NCBI RefSeq assembly: GCF_035593985.1
Contig: NZ_CP141587.1
Span: 1 to 64,000, forward strand
DNA: 64,000 nt
Direction: 5' to 3'
Source: Sphingomonas sp. LY29
GTDB taxonomy: Bacteria > Pseudomonadota > Alphaproteobacteria > Sphingomonadales > Sphingomonadaceae
A program made the position numbers and the translations under genes. Positions 27,007 to 36,837 of this stretch are shown piece after piece (within the stretch, counting starts at the first letter, position 1; each line of letters starts with the position of its first letter). Below the pieces are notes generated by a model that saw nothing but the letters and a program-made list of their open reading frames with translations, searched no databases and was not told the DNA's origin.

Positions 27007-27369
27007 CTATCGCTGGAAGGCGAAGGTGAAGCGGTAGGCGACGGGGTCGTTGGGCACGTCGGCCTGCTTGCCCGGTTGTCCGGACACCAGCGTCAGTGTT
27101 CCGCCGGTCACTGGCGTCGCCACGCCCAGTGTCATGTCGTGGGTCGTTCGGCGACCTGCCGCCTCGACCTCGGCGCGAACAATAAGGCGCCCGGCCCACA
27201 CGCACAGCGCGTTGATCGGACAGCGACTGTCTTCGATGACCGCCAGCGGCCGAACTCGAAGCAGACCCGCCTGTGCAGTCTGACCAAGCCCTGCCGTCGG
27301 CGAGGCGGCGGTCGGCATGGTGGCGCATGCGGTTAGCGCGAAGGCGGATAGGCTGAGTAGCAGTTTCAT
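27007..27369 (-). CDS. Predicted lipoprotein of unknown function
   Basis: A 120-residue protein with a lipoprotein signal (MKLLLSLSAFALTAC, lipobox LTAC). The mature part is a single beta-rich domain with a Cys pair in DSRCPINALCVWAG, a motif common in small periplasmic proteins of sphingomonads, followed by strand-like segments. Starts at 27378 or 27387 are also possible. It converges on fda (3 bases between stops) and diverges from thiE with only 35 bases between starts. I do not recognise a functional family. Confidence 0.75.
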   Translation of the reverse strand: MKLLLSLSAFALTACATMPTAASPTAGLGQTAQAGLLRVRPLAVIEDSRCPINALCVWAGRLIVRAEVEAAGRRTTHDMTLGVATPVTGGTLTLVSGQPGKQADVPNDPVAYRFTFAFQR

Positions 27370-27404
27370 TGGACGCATCATCCCCATCGGCTAATGCACG
27401 CGCC

Positions 27405-28079
27405 ATGAACGATGACGATTACCTGGACGAAGTCGACCTGTCCGCCTTTCCGGCTCCCGATCGACGCGAGCCGAGCGAACTGTACCTGATCAGCCCGCAG
27501 GATGTCGGTGGCGCCTTTCCGGATCGACTGAAGGCCGCCTTTGCCGGCGGTCCGGTGGCGGCGTTTCAGCTTCGCGTGAAGGACAGCGATCCGCACGAAC
27601 TGGCGCGCTTGGCCGAGCCGCTACAGCGTATTTGCGCTGATCACGACTGCGCCTTTATCGTCAACGACAGTGTCTCGCTCGCCAAGCGGCTTGGCGCGGA
27701 TGGCGTTCATCTGGGGCAGAAGGACGGCGACGTCCGCGACGCCCGCGCCGAACTGGGGCCGTCGATTCAGATCGGCGTGACCTGCCATGACAGCCGTCAC
27801 CTGGCGATGGAAGCAGGCGAGGCAGGGGCCGACTACGTTGCCTTCGGTGCCTTCTATCCAACCACGACCAAGCCGACCGAGCATCGCCCTGATCCGCGAC
27901 TGCTAAGCTGGTGGGGGACATTGTTCGAGATTCCGTCGGTCGCGATCGGGGGGATTACGCCGGATAATGCTGCGCCGCTGGTTGCGGCTGGGGCCGACTT
28001 CATCGCCACGTGCGGGGCGGTCTGGAATGGCGATCCGACGAATGTGGTCCGCCGTTTTCACGAGGTCCTGCGCCGCTAA
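27405..28079 (+). CDS. thiE: Thiamine phosphate synthase
   Basis: ThiE joins the pyrimidine and thiazole moieties to give thiamine phosphate. The 224-residue TIM-barrel protein has the substrate-binding QLRVKD (Lys), FIVNDSVSLAKRLGADGVHLGQKD, GVTCHDSRHLAMEAGEAGADYVAFGAFYPTTTK-type region and the C-terminal VAIGGITPDNAAPLVAAGAD phosphate-binding loop. An N-terminal tail of about 30 acidic residues precedes the barrel. Met 27405 is chosen over an upstream ATG at 27369 that overlaps the lipoprotein start. I see no TPP riboswitch in the short upstream region. Confidence 0.9.
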   Translation: MNDDDYLDEVDLSAFPAPDRREPSELYLISPQDVGGAFPDRLKAAFAGGPVAAFQLRVKDSDPHELARLAEPLQRICADHDCAFIVNDSVSLAKRLGADGVHLGQKDGDVRDARAELGPSIQIGVTCHDSRHLAMEAGEAGADYVAFGAFYPTTTKPTEHRPDPRLLSWWGTLFEIPSVAIGGITPDNAAPLVAAGADFIATCGAVWNGDPTNVVRRFHEVLRR

Positions 28080-28157
28080 CTATAAGCTTGGATCGTTACG
28101 GCGACCCAATCGTTCGACCGCAAACCCGCTCGTAGTGTCGGGCTTGTGGAGAAAAAC

Positions 28158-29321
28158 ATGCTTCGCTTTTATTTGGCCGCTTCGGTCCTCGCGCTTTCGC
28201 TTGGTGCCTGCACCGTTTCCGACGGCAATGACGAGAATAGCGCGGCTCCTGTCGCCGAAACCGCTGAGGCCGGGTCGTCGGTCGATGCGATGGGCTCGAA
28301 CGACAATGCGACCGCCGCTCCCGCCGCCGAAGACAAGGCTCGCCCGCTGATGCAGGCGCAGGTCGTGCTCGACCGGCTTGGCTTCACGCCGGGCGTCGTC
28401 GACGGAAAGATGGGCCTTTCGACCGTCAACGCGATCAAGGGCTTCCAGGAATCGCGCGACATGGAGATCACCGGCAAGCTCGACGCGCCCACGCAGCAGG
28501 CGCTGGCCGAGTGGCAGCGCATTCCCGCCACCCGTGTTGTGACGATCACTCCCGAATTCGCGAATGACCAGTACATTCAGATCCCGGAGGACCGTAAGGA
28601 ACAGGCGAAGCTTCCCAAGATGGGCTATGCCTCGCTGGCCGAGAAGCTGGCCGAGCGTTTCCACACGACCGAAGCCGTCCTCGCCGAGCTGAATCCGCAG
28701 ATGCTGGCCGGCGGTCAGCCCCAGCCGGTCGATCCGACCGCGACGGAAAATGCTTCGGCTCCTGCTCCAGCTCCGGCAATCGCCTACGCAGCGGGTATGG
28801 AAATCCGGGTGCCAAATATCGGCGCCGACCGCTTCGACGCCGCTTCGGTGAAGGATGCGAACTGGTCCAACACGCTGCGCATGCTGGGCGTCGGCACCGC
28901 GCAGCCGACCGCCGCGAAGATCGTCGTCGACAAGTCGGACGAGGTGCTTCGCGTGCTCGATGCGAACGGCAAGCTGCTTGCGCAGTTCACCGCCACCATG
29001 GGGTCGAAGGAATATCCGCTTCCGCTCGGCACATGGAAAATCCAGGGCACGGCCTACAATCCGCCTTGGCAGTACAACCCGGCCCTGCTGTCGAATGCCG
29101 ACAAGTCGGATCCCAAGCTCGAAATCCCCGCCGGTCCGAACAATCCGATTGGCATCGTGTGGATGGACTTGTCGAAAGAGCATTATGGGATTCATGGGAC
29201 CGATAGCCCGGATCGCATCGGCCGCGCCGAATCGAACGGGTGCATTCGTCTGACCAACTGGGATGCGGCCCGGCTCGCCCAGATGATCAAGCCGGGCATC
29301 GAGGCGGTCTTCCAAGCCTGA
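28158..29321 (+). CDS. Peptidoglycan-binding L,D-transpeptidase lipoprotein
   Basis: A 387-residue lipoprotein (lipobox LGAC) that should act in the periplasm. It has an acidic linker, a PG_binding_1 domain (LDRLGFTPGVVDGKMGLSTVNAIKGFQ-like, about residues 70-115), and a C-terminal YkuD L,D-transpeptidase domain with the catalytic HG...SNGCIRL motif. Such enzymes form 3-3 crosslinks or attach proteins to peptidoglycan. ATG 28158 is chosen because GGAG lies 7 bases before it and the signal peptide starts there; GTG 28146 is the alternative. An M23 peptidase gene follows after 10 bases. Confidence 0.93.
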   Translation: MLRFYLAASVLALSLGACTVSDGNDENSAAPVAETAEAGSSVDAMGSNDNATAAPAAEDKARPLMQAQVVLDRLGFTPGVVDGKMGLSTVNAIKGFQESRDMEITGKLDAPTQQALAEWQRIPATRVVTITPEFANDQYIQIPEDRKEQAKLPKMGYASLAEKLAERFHTTEAVLAELNPQMLAGGQPQPVDPTATENASAPAPAPAIAYAAGMEIRVPNIGADRFDAASVKDANWSNTLRMLGVGTAQPTAAKIVVDKSDEVLRVLDANGKLLAQFTATMGSKEYPLPLGTWKIQGTAYNPPWQYNPALLSNADKSDPKLEIPAGPNNPIGIVWMDLSKEHYGIHGTDSPDRIGRAESNGCIRLTNWDAARLAQMIKPGIEAVFQA

Positions 29322-29331
29322 GGGAGCAGCA

Positions 29332-29970
29332 ATGACGGCCTTTTTTCGTCGATTGGGATGGGTCGTCGTTCTTGGCGTGCTGCTCGTCGCGGCGATCGTC
29401 TTCTACGTCGGCATTACCGGAAGCGGGATGACTGGCGAGGTCACGGCGGTGCGCGACCGCAGGGTCGTCAATCCTGCCGGCGATGCACCGGCGACCGTCA
29501 TCCCCGGCGTGACGGTCGGTCCGGCCGGACTGGCCGTCCCCGTTGCTGGCGTAAAACCGCGCGAGTTGATCGACACCTTCAATCAGGCAAGGGCAGGCGG
29601 CGCTCGCGTCCACGATGCAATCGACATCATGGCTGCGGAGGGGACGCCAGTCGTCGCCGCCGCTTCCGGTACCGTCGAAAAACTCTACTATTCACAAGGG
29701 GGCGGGGGCATCAGCGCCTATGTCCGGTCAGAAGACGGGCGCTGGAACTACTATTACGCGCACCTCAGCGCCTATGCGCCTGGACTCCGGGAAGGTCGGC
29801 GCATCTTCCGCGGTTCACCGATCGGCTATGTCGGGCATACCGGCAACGCGTCCCCGGACGGACCGCACCTGCATTTCGCGATCAACCAGATGGCCCCGAG
29901 CGAGAAGTGGCACCAGGGATCGCCGATCAATCCCTATCCGCTGCTTGCCGGAAACCGCCCGGCACGCTAG
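29332..29970 (+). CDS. M23 family metallopeptidase
   Basis: A 212-residue membrane-anchored peptidase with one N-terminal helix (about residues 8-27). The LytM/M23 domain shows the Zn-binding [14 protein letters not shown] segment, [21 protein letters not shown] and the HLHFAI motif that supplies the other ligands. All expected His and Asp are present, so an active endopeptidase acting on peptidoglycan crosslinks is likely, though EnvC-like activator roles also use this fold. It lies 10 bases after the L,D-transpeptidase gene, suggesting a joint role in wall remodelling. Confidence 0.93.
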   Translation: MTAFFRRLGWVVVLGVLLVAAIVFYVGITGSGMTGEVTAVRDRRVVNPAGDAPATVIPGVTVGPAGLAVPVAGVKPRELIDTFNQARAGGARVHDAIDIMAAEGTPVVAAASGTVEKLYYSQGGGGISAYVRSEDGRWNYYYAHLSAYAPGLREGRRIFRGSPIGYVGHTGNASPDGPHLHFAINQMAPSEKWHQGSPINPYPLLAGNRPAR

Positions 29971-30052
29971 GGCGCGCGTCTTATTTCGACGGCTGTCGGC
30001 GACGGCGACCGTCCGGCTCATTCAACCTGTTCAAGCATATAGGCGATCACCC

Positions 30053-30616
30053 ATGAAGATCAGCGGCGTCGACATTCGTCCCGGAAACATCATCGAATAT
30101 GAAGGCGGCATCTGGCGCGCGGTGAAGATCCAGCACACGCAGCCCGGCAAGGGCGGCGCCTATATGCAGGTCGAGCTCAAGAACCTGATCGATGGCCGCA
30201 AGAACAACGTCCGCTTCCGCAGCGCGGAGACGGTCGAGCGCGTTCGCCTCGACACCAAGGATTTTCAGTTCCTGTTCGCCGACGGCGACATGCTGACCTT
30301 CATGGACAAGGACACCTACGAGCAGATCAGCCTGCCCAGCGACCTGCTCGGCGACGCGTCGGCGTTCCTCCAGGACGGCATGGACGTCGTCATGGAGCTT
30401 TACGACGAGCGCCCGATCAGCGTTCAGCTGCCCGACACGATCGAAGCGACGATCGTCGAGGCCGACGCGGTCGTGAAGGGGCAGACCGCCAGCTCCAGCT
30501 ACAAGCCCGCCGTGCTCGACAATGGCGTGCGCGTGATGGTCCCGCCGCACATTGGCGCCGGCACCAAGATCGTCGTCGACGTCTACGAGCGCACCTATGT
30601 GAAGCGTGCCGACTGA
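30053..30616 (+). CDS. efp: Elongation factor P
   Basis: EF-P binds between P and E sites and rescues ribosomes stalled at polyproline. The 187-residue protein has the three-domain layout: the KOW-like N-terminal domain with the modification-site loop TQPGKGGAY (Lys33), the central OB domain, and the C-terminal domain with [22 protein letters not shown] Lys at the tip fits EpmA-type lysylation or an unmodified form; no epm gene is in this window. I chose ATG 30053 as the family start. It overlaps the following gene by one base. Confidence 0.97.
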   Translation: MKISGVDIRPGNIIEYEGGIWRAVKIQHTQPGKGGAYMQVELKNLIDGRKNNVRFRSAETVERVRLDTKDFQFLFADGDMLTFMDKDTYEQISLPSDLLGDASAFLQDGMDVVMELYDERPISVQLPDTIEATIVEADAVVKGQTASSSYKPAVLDNGVRVMVPPHIGAGTKIVVDVYERTYVKRAD

Positions 30617-31428
30617 TGGTTTCGCATTCCGGTCTGATCACGGTGATGCAGCGGGCGGCGCGTAAGGCGGCGCCGCGGCTTCGTCGTGACTATAATGAAG
30701 TCGAACAACTTCAGGTCTCGCGCAAGGGGCCGGCCGACTTCGTGTCGAATGCCGACAAGCGCGCCGAGGCGACGCTGATCGACGAACTCCGCTACGCTCG
30801 GCCCGACTGGGCGATCCTGACCGAAGAGTCGGGCGAGCTTGAGGGTGACCCCGACAAGCCACGCTGGATTATCGACCCGATCGACGGAACCACCAACTTC
30901 CTCCACGGCGTGCCGCACTTCGCAATCTCGATCGCGGTCGAGGATCGCCGCGCCGATGGCCGGACCGAGATCAGCCACGGACTCGTCTATCAGCCGCTGA
31001 CCGACGAAAGCTTCTGGGCGGAAAAGGGCCGCGGAGCGTGGCTCAACGAGCGGCGCCTTCGCGTTTCGGCGCGCCGGGAAATGACCGAGGCGCTAATCGG
31101 CACCGGAATGCCGCACTTCGGACGCGGCAACGTCGCGCGCTGGTCGCGGATCTTCGGTGCCATCGCTCCCGACGTGTGCGGGGTCCGCCGCAATGGCGCC
31201 GCCAGCCTCGACCTTGCATGGGTCGCGGCGGGTCGGTTCGACGGTTTCTGGGAAGACGACTTGGACGTGTGGGACACCGCGGCGGGCGTCCTGCTGGTGA
31301 AGGAAGCCGGCGGTTTTGTCAGTGATTATCGCGGACAGGATCGCATGTTCGAGCGGCGTGAATATCTCGCGGCGAATGGCGAGCTTCACACGAGACTCCA
31401 CAAGCTATTGGCAAACTCACTCCGCTAG
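30616..31428 (+). CDS. suhB: Inositol monophosphatase family protein (SuhB-like)
   Basis: A 270-residue Mg-dependent sugar phosphatase fold. It shows the first metal-site motif [15 protein letters not shown] (Asp87, Asp90), an upstream EES motif (TEESGELEG) and the second motif [22 protein letters not shown]. The family includes SuhB, which is also part of antitermination complexes in E. coli, and inositol-1-phosphatase; substrate is not decidable. ATG 30616 shares the last base of the efp stop (TGATG), so the genes are coupled. The 130 bases after it, before nuoA, are the probable nuo promoter region. Confidence 0.92.
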   Translation: MVSHSGLITVMQRAARKAAPRLRRDYNEVEQLQVSRKGPADFVSNADKRAEATLIDELRYARPDWAILTEESGELEGDPDKPRWIIDPIDGTTNFLHGVPHFAISIAVEDRRADGRTEISHGLVYQPLTDESFWAEKGRGAWLNERRLRVSARREMTEALIGTGMPHFGRGNVARWSRIFGAIAPDVCGVRRNGAASLDLAWVAAGRFDGFWEDDLDVWDTAAGVLLVKEAGGFVSDYRGQDRMFERREYLAANGELHTRLHKLLANSLR

Positions 31429-31558
31429 CCTGCAGGGACGGGCCGTCGTTCGGGCGGCTCGCTTTCTTGCGAGTCATTCTCACTGCTCGGATGCTTGCCC
31501 GCGCGGGGGCGGCGTCCTAGAGAGCCCGCGAACCTGTCACCCCCCGGGAGTCCCCGTC

Positions 31559-31936
31559 TTGGCCAGTGTTGCCGCCGGATATCTGCCGATCCTGTTGTTC
31601 CTGATGGTCGCGTTGGCGCTGTCGGGTGCTTTCGTCGTGCTGCCGATGATCGTCAGCCGCCTGACCGGCACGCATCAGCCGAACCCCGAAAAGCTCAGTG
31701 AATATGAGTGCGGCTTCCCCGCGTTCGAAGATAGCCGTGCGCAATTCGACGTTCGTTTCTACCTTGTCGCAATCCTGTTCATCGTGTTCGACCTTGAAGC
31801 GGCGTTCCTGTTTCCGTGGGCTGTCAGCCTGGTCGGCACCGGCTGGGCCGGTTGGGGTGCGATGATGATCTTCCTCGCCGAGCTGAGCCTTGGCCTTGCC
31901 TATGCGTGGAAGAAGGGAGCGCTCGAATGGGAGTAG
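31559..31936 (+). CDS. nuoA: NADH-quinone oxidoreductase subunit A
   Basis: NuoA is a small membrane subunit of complex I at the junction of the two arms. The 125-residue protein has three membrane helices, the conserved loop [35 protein letters not shown] region with the ECG motif, and the [12 protein letters not shown] segment. The only start that fits the family is TTG 31559, eight bases after a GGGAG site; the open frame continues upstream but with unrelated sequence. It overlaps nuoB by 10 bases and heads the nuo operon. Confidence 0.95.
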   Translation: MASVAAGYLPILLFLMVALALSGAFVVLPMIVSRLTGTHQPNPEKLSEYECGFPAFEDSRAQFDVRFYLVAILFIVFDLEAAFLFPWAVSLVGTGWAGWGAMMIFLAELSLGLAYAWKKGALEWE

Positions 31937-32469
31937 CATTGAACCCCACGCCGCCGGTCGACCTGTCGCCCGAAGAGCAGGCGAAGTTCGAGGCAATGCG
32001 CGCTGAGCTCGACGAGAAGGGCTTCATCGTCGCGAGCCTTGACGATCTCGTCACCTGGGCGCGGACCGGCAGCCTGTGGTGGATGACCTTTGGCCTCGCG
32101 TGCTGCGCGGTCGAGATGATCCACGTCAACATGCCGCGCTACGACCTCGAGCGCTTCGGCGTCGCGCCGCGCGCCAGCCCGCGTCAGAGCGACGTGATGA
32201 TCGTCGCGGGAACGCTGTGCAACAAGATGGCCCCGGCGCTGCGTAAGGTCTACGACCAGATGTCGGAGCCGAAGTACGTCATCTCGATGGGCAGCTGCGC
32301 CAATGGCGGCGGGTATTATCACTACAGTTATAGCGTCGTTCGCGGTTGCGACCGGATCGTGCCGGTCGACATCTATGTTCCGGGCTGCCCGCCGACAGCG
32401 GAGGCGCTCCTGTACGGGATCATGCAATTGCAGCGGAAGATCCGCCGCGAAGGGACGATCGACCGGTGA
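31927..32469 (+). CDS. nuoB: NADH-quinone oxidoreductase subunit B
   Basis: NuoB carries the N2 [4Fe-4S] cluster, the last before quinone. The 180-residue protein shows the tandem Cys motif [20 protein letters not shown], the Cys in [10 protein letters not shown] and PGCPP, supplying the four ligands. ATG 31927 overlaps the end of nuoA and gives the family N-terminus. It overlaps nuoC by 4 bases. Confidence 0.98.
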   Translation: MGVALNPTPPVDLSPEEQAKFEAMRAELDEKGFIVASLDDLVTWARTGSLWWMTFGLACCAVEMIHVNMPRYDLERFGVAPRASPRQSDVMIVAGTLCNKMAPALRKVYDQMSEPKYVISMGSCANGGGYYHYSYSVVRGCDRIVPVDIYVPGCPPTAEALLYGIMQLQRKIRREGTIDR

Positions 32470-33335
32470 GCGGGCATCTTCCCCGGATCAAGGAGCGCGT
32501 CGGCTTCGCTGAGACGTTCGCGAGCGCTCTCGGCGCTTCGTGCCTGTCGAGCACCGACCATGTCGGTGAGCTGACGATCACGGTCGCACGCGATGCGATC
32601 GTCGAGGCGTGCCGCATCGCACGCGACCAGTTCGGCTATCAGCAGCTGATGGAGATCGCGGGCGCGGACTATCCCAGCCGGGCGGAGCGGTTTGAGGTCA
32701 ATTACCACCTGCTCTCGATGACCGAGAACCACCGTCTGCGTTTGAAGGTGACGACCGACGAACAGCTGCCGGTGCCAAGCGTGACCAGTCTCTGGCCGGT
32801 TGCGGGCTGGCTCGAGCGCGAGGTGTTCGACCTTTACGGTGTCGCCTTCTCCGGTAATCCCGATCTTCGCCGGATTCTCACCGACTATGGTTTCGAGGGG
32901 CATCCGCTCCGCAAGGACTTTCCGCAAACGGGCTATGTCGAGCTTCGCTATTCCGAAGCCGAGAAACGCGTGGTGTACGAGCCGGTCAGCCTGCCGCAGG
33001 ACTTCCGCAGCTTCGATTTCCTGATGCCCTGGGAGGGCGCCGAATATCGCCTGCCGGGCGACGAAAAGGCCGAGGGTCAGACCGCCGCCGCTCCGTCGCC
33101 GGCCGCCGCGCCGACCGGCCCGACCAAGGTCGATGCGAAAGCCGGGCCGGGCGATCCCAAGGTAACCGAGAAGACCGCCGACACTGGCGCCGGCGCTCCG
33201 GCCAATGCCGAGGCCAAGAAGGCGGCGCGCAAGCCCGCTGCGGCCAAAGCGGCATCGGCGGGCGGCAAGGCGTCCGCTACCGACGAACCCAAGCCCGCGA
33301 CACGCAAGCCGCGCGCGAAGAAGGACGACGCATGA
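32466..33335 (+). CDS. nuoC: NADH-quinone oxidoreductase subunit C with long C-terminal tail
   Basis: NuoC is a peripheral-arm subunit of complex I. The first ~200 residues form the 30-kDa domain, with [27 protein letters not shown] sequence and the signature [22 protein letters not shown]...[10 protein letters not shown]. The remaining ~90 residues are low-complexity Ala/Lys/Pro ([15 protein letters not shown] and similar), absent from typical NuoC of about 200-220 residues. Translation starts at GTG 32466, overlapping the nuoB stop (GTGA), and the 3' end overlaps nuoD by 4 bases. Confidence 0.96.
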   Translation: MSGHLPRIKERVGFAETFASALGASCLSSTDHVGELTITVARDAIVEACRIARDQFGYQQLMEIAGADYPSRAERFEVNYHLLSMTENHRLRLKVTTDEQLPVPSVTSLWPVAGWLEREVFDLYGVAFSGNPDLRRILTDYGFEGHPLRKDFPQTGYVELRYSEAEKRVVYEPVSLPQDFRSFDFLMPWEGAEYRLPGDEKAEGQTAAAPSPAAAPTGPTKVDAKAGPGDPKVTEKTADTGAGAPANAEAKKAARKPAAAKAASAGGKASATDEPKPATRKPRAKKDDA

Positions 33336-34564
33336 CGACCAAGGTCGACATCATGGTCGGCGCCCCCGAAGCCGGCGACGTCACCGCCGGCGACGAGGCG
33401 GTGCAGAACTATACGATCAACTTCGGTCCCCAGCATCCGGCTGCGCACGGCGTGCTGCGCCTGATCATGGAGCTGGACGGCGAGATCGTCGAGCGGGTCG
33501 ATCCCCACGTCGGGCTGCTTCATCGCGGTACTGAGAAGCTGATCGAGTATCGCACCTACGCGCAGGCGCTGCCTTACTTCGACCGGCTGGATTACTGCTC
33601 GCCGATGTGCATGGAGCATAGCTACGTGCTTGCGGTCGAGAAGCTGATGGGCCTCGAGGTGCCGCTTCGCGCGCAGTATATCCGCGTGTTGATGGCGGAA
33701 TTGACCCGCATCTCGAATCACATGCTCAACCTTGGCGCGCACGTCATGGACGTGGGTGCGATGACTCCGAACCTGTGGCTGTTCGAAGTTCGCGAAGACA
33801 CAATGCAGCTGTACGAGGCGGTGTCTGGTGCGCGCATGCACGCCAACTATTTCCGGGTCGGTGGCGTTCACCAGGACATTCCCGAGAAGGTGCTGGCCGA
33901 CATCGCCGCCTTCCTCGACAAGTTTCCCAAAATTTTCGAGGATGCGATCGGCCTCGTTGCCGACAACCGCATTTTCAAGCAGCGCAACGTCGACATCGGC
34001 ACGGTCAGCAAGGAAGACGCGCTGGCGTGGGGCTTCAGCGGCCCGATGATCCGCGCGGCGGGCATTCCTTGGGACCTTCGCCGCAGCCAGCCTTACGAAG
34101 TCTACGACCGCATGGACTTCGACATTCCGACCGGCACGCGCGGAGATTGCTACGATCGCTTTATGGTTCGGGTCGAGGAAGTTCGGCAGTCGGCGCGGAT
34201 CATGCGCCAGTGCCTGAAGGAAATGCCGGCCGGCCCGATCGGCAGCCTCGATCGCAAGGTCTTTCCGCCCAAGCGTGCGGAGATGAAGCAGTCGATGGAA
34301 GCGCTGATCCATCACTTCAAGCTCTACACCGAGGGCTATCACGTGCCTGCGGGCGAAGTGTACGTCGCGACTGAAAGCCCCAAGGGGGAATTCGGCGTCT
34401 ACCTCGTCGCCGACGGCACCAACAAACCCTATCGCTGCAAGATCAGGCCGACCGCGTTCAGCCATCTGCAGGCGATGGATTTCATGATGAAGGGCCACAT
34501 GCTCGCCGACACCACCGCGGTCCTGTCCGCGATCGACGTCGTCTTCGGGGAGTGCGATCGCTAA
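33332..34564 (+). CDS. nuoD: NADH-quinone oxidoreductase subunit D
   Basis: NuoD, the 49-kDa subunit, forms the quinone-binding cavity with NuoB. The 410-residue protein has [19 protein letters not shown], the HxxE-type [30 protein letters not shown], the RGDCYDRF segment and the C-terminal [20 protein letters not shown] typical of the [NiFe]-hydrogenase-like fold. Length is normal for alphaproteobacteria. It overlaps nuoC (ATGA) and nuoE (TAATG). Confidence 0.98.
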   Translation: MTTKVDIMVGAPEAGDVTAGDEAVQNYTINFGPQHPAAHGVLRLIMELDGEIVERVDPHVGLLHRGTEKLIEYRTYAQALPYFDRLDYCSPMCMEHSYVLAVEKLMGLEVPLRAQYIRVLMAELTRISNHMLNLGAHVMDVGAMTPNLWLFEVREDTMQLYEAVSGARMHANYFRVGGVHQDIPEKVLADIAAFLDKFPKIFEDAIGLVADNRIFKQRNVDIGTVSKEDALAWGFSGPMIRAAGIPWDLRRSQPYEVYDRMDFDIPTGTRGDCYDRFMVRVEEVRQSARIMRQCLKEMPAGPIGSLDRKVFPPKRAEMKQSMEALIHHFKLYTEGYHVPAGEVYVATESPKGEFGVYLVADGTNKPYRCKIRPTAFSHLQAMDFMMKGHMLADTTAVLSAIDVVFGECDR

Positions 34565-35229
34565 TGGCCGACCGTCACTTCGCTCATGATACTCCCGAGC
34601 TTCGCGCCGAGTGGGATGGGTTTGCCTGGGACGCCGTACGCGCCTCGGCGGCGGCGGACATCCTCACCCGCTACCCGGCGGGCCGACAGGCGTCGGCGTC
34701 GATCCCGTTCCTCGATCTCGCCCAGCGGCAGGTCGGCGCAATGACGGGGACGCAAGGCTGGCTCCCGATCCCGGTGATCGAGTTTGTCGCGCGTGAACTG
34801 TCGATGCCTCCAGTGCGGGTGATGGAGGTCGCGAGCTTTTACACCATGTTCAACCTCGCGCCGGTCGGTCGTTTCCACGTGCAAGTCTGCGGCACCACGC
34901 CGTGCATGCTGCGCGGATCGGACGATGTTCTCGCCGCCTGCTTCAAGCGCGGCATGAAGAAAGGCAAGACGACCGCCGATGGGTTGTGGACGCTGACCGA
35001 GGTCGAGTGCCTCGGTGCATGCGCCAATGCGCCGATGGTTCAGATCAACGACGACAATTACGAGGATCTGACCGAGGACAGCATGGGCGAGGTGCTCGAC
35101 GCGCTGGCGTCGGGGCAGAAGCCCAAGATCGGCCCGCAGGTCGAGCGACAAACCAGCGCGCCCGAAGGTGGACCTTCGACGCTCAAGAAGATGGCCGAGC
35201 GCAATTACGACTATCGGGGGCAGTGGTAA
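34564..35229 (+). CDS. nuoE: NADH-quinone oxidoreductase subunit E
   Basis: NuoE, the 24-kDa subunit, holds the N1a [2Fe-2S] cluster next to NuoF. The 221-residue protein has the thioredoxin-like fold with EVASFYTMFN, HVQVCGTTPCMLRGSDDV and VECLGACANAPMVQIND, giving all four Cys ligands. A C-terminal tail of about 40 residues extends past the domain, as in other alphaproteobacteria. Met 34564 shares a base with the nuoD stop. Confidence 0.97.
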   Translation: MADRHFAHDTPELRAEWDGFAWDAVRASAAADILTRYPAGRQASASIPFLDLAQRQVGAMTGTQGWLPIPVIEFVARELSMPPVRVMEVASFYTMFNLAPVGRFHVQVCGTTPCMLRGSDDVLAACFKRGMKKGKTTADGLWTLTEVECLGACANAPMVQINDDNYEDLTEDSMGEVLDALASGQKPKIGPQVERQTSAPEGGPSTLKKMAERNYDYRGQW

Positions 35230-35396
35230 TGGGCGAGGTCCAGAAGAAGGGATTTCCCCTCGTTGGCGCAATCTTCCTCGCGCTTGGCGTCTACAAGCTG
35301 TTGACCGGCGGGGACTGGGTGGTGTGGATCATCCTCGGCGCGCTGCTGGGCGGCCTGGGCGCGCTTAGCTGGAAGCGGGACGCAGAGCGGTCATGA
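35229..35396 (+). CDS. Small membrane protein between nuoE and nuoF (55 aa)
   Basis: A 55-residue protein: a short basic start (GEVQKKGFPLVG), two closely spaced hydrophobic segments around LTGGDWVVW, and a basic end (SWKRDAERS). It is joined to nuoE by TAATG and to the next small gene by ATGA, so it is clearly part of the operon rather than a chance open frame. I know of no functional assignment. It could be an assembly or accessory subunit of complex I, or a passenger. Confidence 0.8.
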   Translation: MGEVQKKGFPLVGAIFLALGVYKLLTGGDWVVWIILGALLGGLGALSWKRDAERS

Positions 35397-35533
35397 GCAT
35401 CGTTGCCATTCTGATCGCGCTCGTCGCGGCTTTCCTGGTGTTCAAGTTCGTCACGGGTACGATTAAGTTCGTCGTGCTGGCGCTGATCGTCATTGCCGCC
35501 ATTTACTTCGTCAGCGGAGGGCTCGGCGCATGA
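35393..35533 (+). CDS. Small membrane protein between nuoE and nuoF (46 aa)
   Basis: A 46-residue, almost wholly hydrophobic protein with two predicted helices (residues ~3-19 and ~24-41) separated by TGTIK. It overlaps the preceding 55-residue gene and nuoF by 4 bases each (ATGA at both ends), strong evidence for real translation. Function unknown. Confidence 0.78.
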   Translation: MSIVAILIALVAAFLVFKFVTGTIKFVVLALIVIAAIYFVSGGLGA

Positions 35534-36837
35534 CCGGCATCACCTCGCTTCAGGACAAAGACCGGATCTTCACCAACCTCTATGGCTTTCAGTCCCCGGA
35601 CCTGAAGGCCGCGCAGGCGCGGGGCGACTGGGACAATACCGCCGACCTGATCAAGCGCGGGCATGAAGCTATCATCGAGGAAGTGAAGTCGAGCGGCCTT
35701 CGCGGACGCGGTGGCGCGGGCTTCCCGACCGGCATGAAGTGGAGCTTCATGCCCAAGGAGCCGACGCCCGGCCGTCCAAACTTCCTGGTCATCAACGCCG
35801 ACGAAAGCGAACCCGGAAGCTGCAAGGATCGCGAGATCCTGCGTCACGATCCTCACAAGCTGGTCGAAGGCGCGCTGATCGCGGGCTTCGCGATGCGGGC
35901 TCGGGCGGGCTACATCTACGTTCGCGGCGAATTTATCGTTGAGACCGCGGCGCTGCGCAAAGCGGTGGCCGAAGCCTACGAAGCGGGCTTGCTCGGCAAG
36001 AACGCCGCCGGATCAGGCTGGGACTTCGACCTGTTCGTGCACCGCGGCGCGGGCGCCTACATCTGCGGCGAAGAGACCGCGATGCTTGAAAGCCTTGAAG
36101 GCAAACCGGGCAAGCCGCGCCTTAAGCCGCCATTCCCGGCCGGCGCAGGCCTCTACGGTTGCCCGACCACGGTCAACAACGTCGAGAGCATTGCCGTCGT
36201 CCCGACGATCCTTCGCCGCGGGGCCGCTTGGTTCAAGTCGTTCGGTCGCGAGAATAATGCCGGCACCAAGCTGTTCCAGATCAGCGGCCACGTGAACAAG
36301 CCGACCGTCGTCGAGGAAGCGATGTCGATCAGCTTCCGCGAACTGATCGACAAGCACGCGGGCGGAATTCGCGGCGGGTGGGACAATTTGCTCGCGGTGA
36401 TTCCGGGCGGCTCCTCGGTCCCATTGGTCCCGGCCGCCGAGATCGCCGATGCGCCGATGGATTTCGACGGGTTGAAGGCGGTTGGATCGGGCCTCGGCAC
36501 CGCGGCGGTCATTGTCATGGACAAATCGACCGACATCGTCCGGGCGATCAGCCGCATAAGCTACTTCTATAAGCATGAGAGCTGCGGCCAATGTACGCCA
36601 TGCCGTGAGGGCACCGGCTGGATGTGGCGCGTGATGGAGAAGCTGCGCACCGGCGATGCCGAGGTCGGCATGATCGATCAGCTTTATGACGTAACGAAGC
36701 AGGTCGAAGGCCACACCATTTGCGCGCTTGGCGACGCTGCCGCGTGGCCGATCCAGGGCCTGATCAAGCATTTCCGTCCGGAGATCGAACGCCGCATCGC
36801 CGAACGCGACGGCGCGATGCAGGAGGCGGCGGAATGA
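35530..36837 (+). CDS. nuoF: NADH-quinone oxidoreductase subunit F
   Basis: NuoF, the 51-kDa subunit, binds NADH, FMN and the N3 [4Fe-4S] cluster. The 435-residue protein carries the FMN/NADH site [50 protein letters not shown], and the cluster motif [15 protein letters not shown] with the distal Cys in [10 protein letters not shown]. Length and motifs are complete. It overlaps the small genes on both sides by 4 bases. Confidence 0.98.
   Translation: MTGITSLQDKDRIFTNLYGFQSPDLKAAQARGDWDNTADLIKRGHEAIIEEVKSSGLRGRGGAGFPTGMKWSFMPKEPTPGRPNFLVINADESEPGSCKDREILRHDPHKLVEGALIAGFAMRARAGYIYVRGEFIVETAALRKAVAEAYEAGLLGKNAAGSGWDFDLFVHRGAGAYICGEETAMLESLEGKPGKPRLKPPFPAGAGLYGCPTTVNNVESIAVVPTILRRGAAWFKSFGRENNAGTKLFQISGHVNKPTVVEEAMSISFRELIDKHAGGIRGGWDNLLAVIPGGSSVPLVPAAEIADAPMDFDGLKAVGSGLGTAAVIVMDKSTDIVRAISRISYFYKHESCGQCTPCREGTGWMWRVMEKLRTGDAEVGMIDQLYDVTKQVEGHTICALGDAAAWPIQGLIKHFRPEIERRIAERDGAMQEAAE

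Noticed and set aside
27370-27404. TPP riboswitch before thiE
   Set aside because: Only 35 bases separate the divergent starts and the THI-box sequence is absent.
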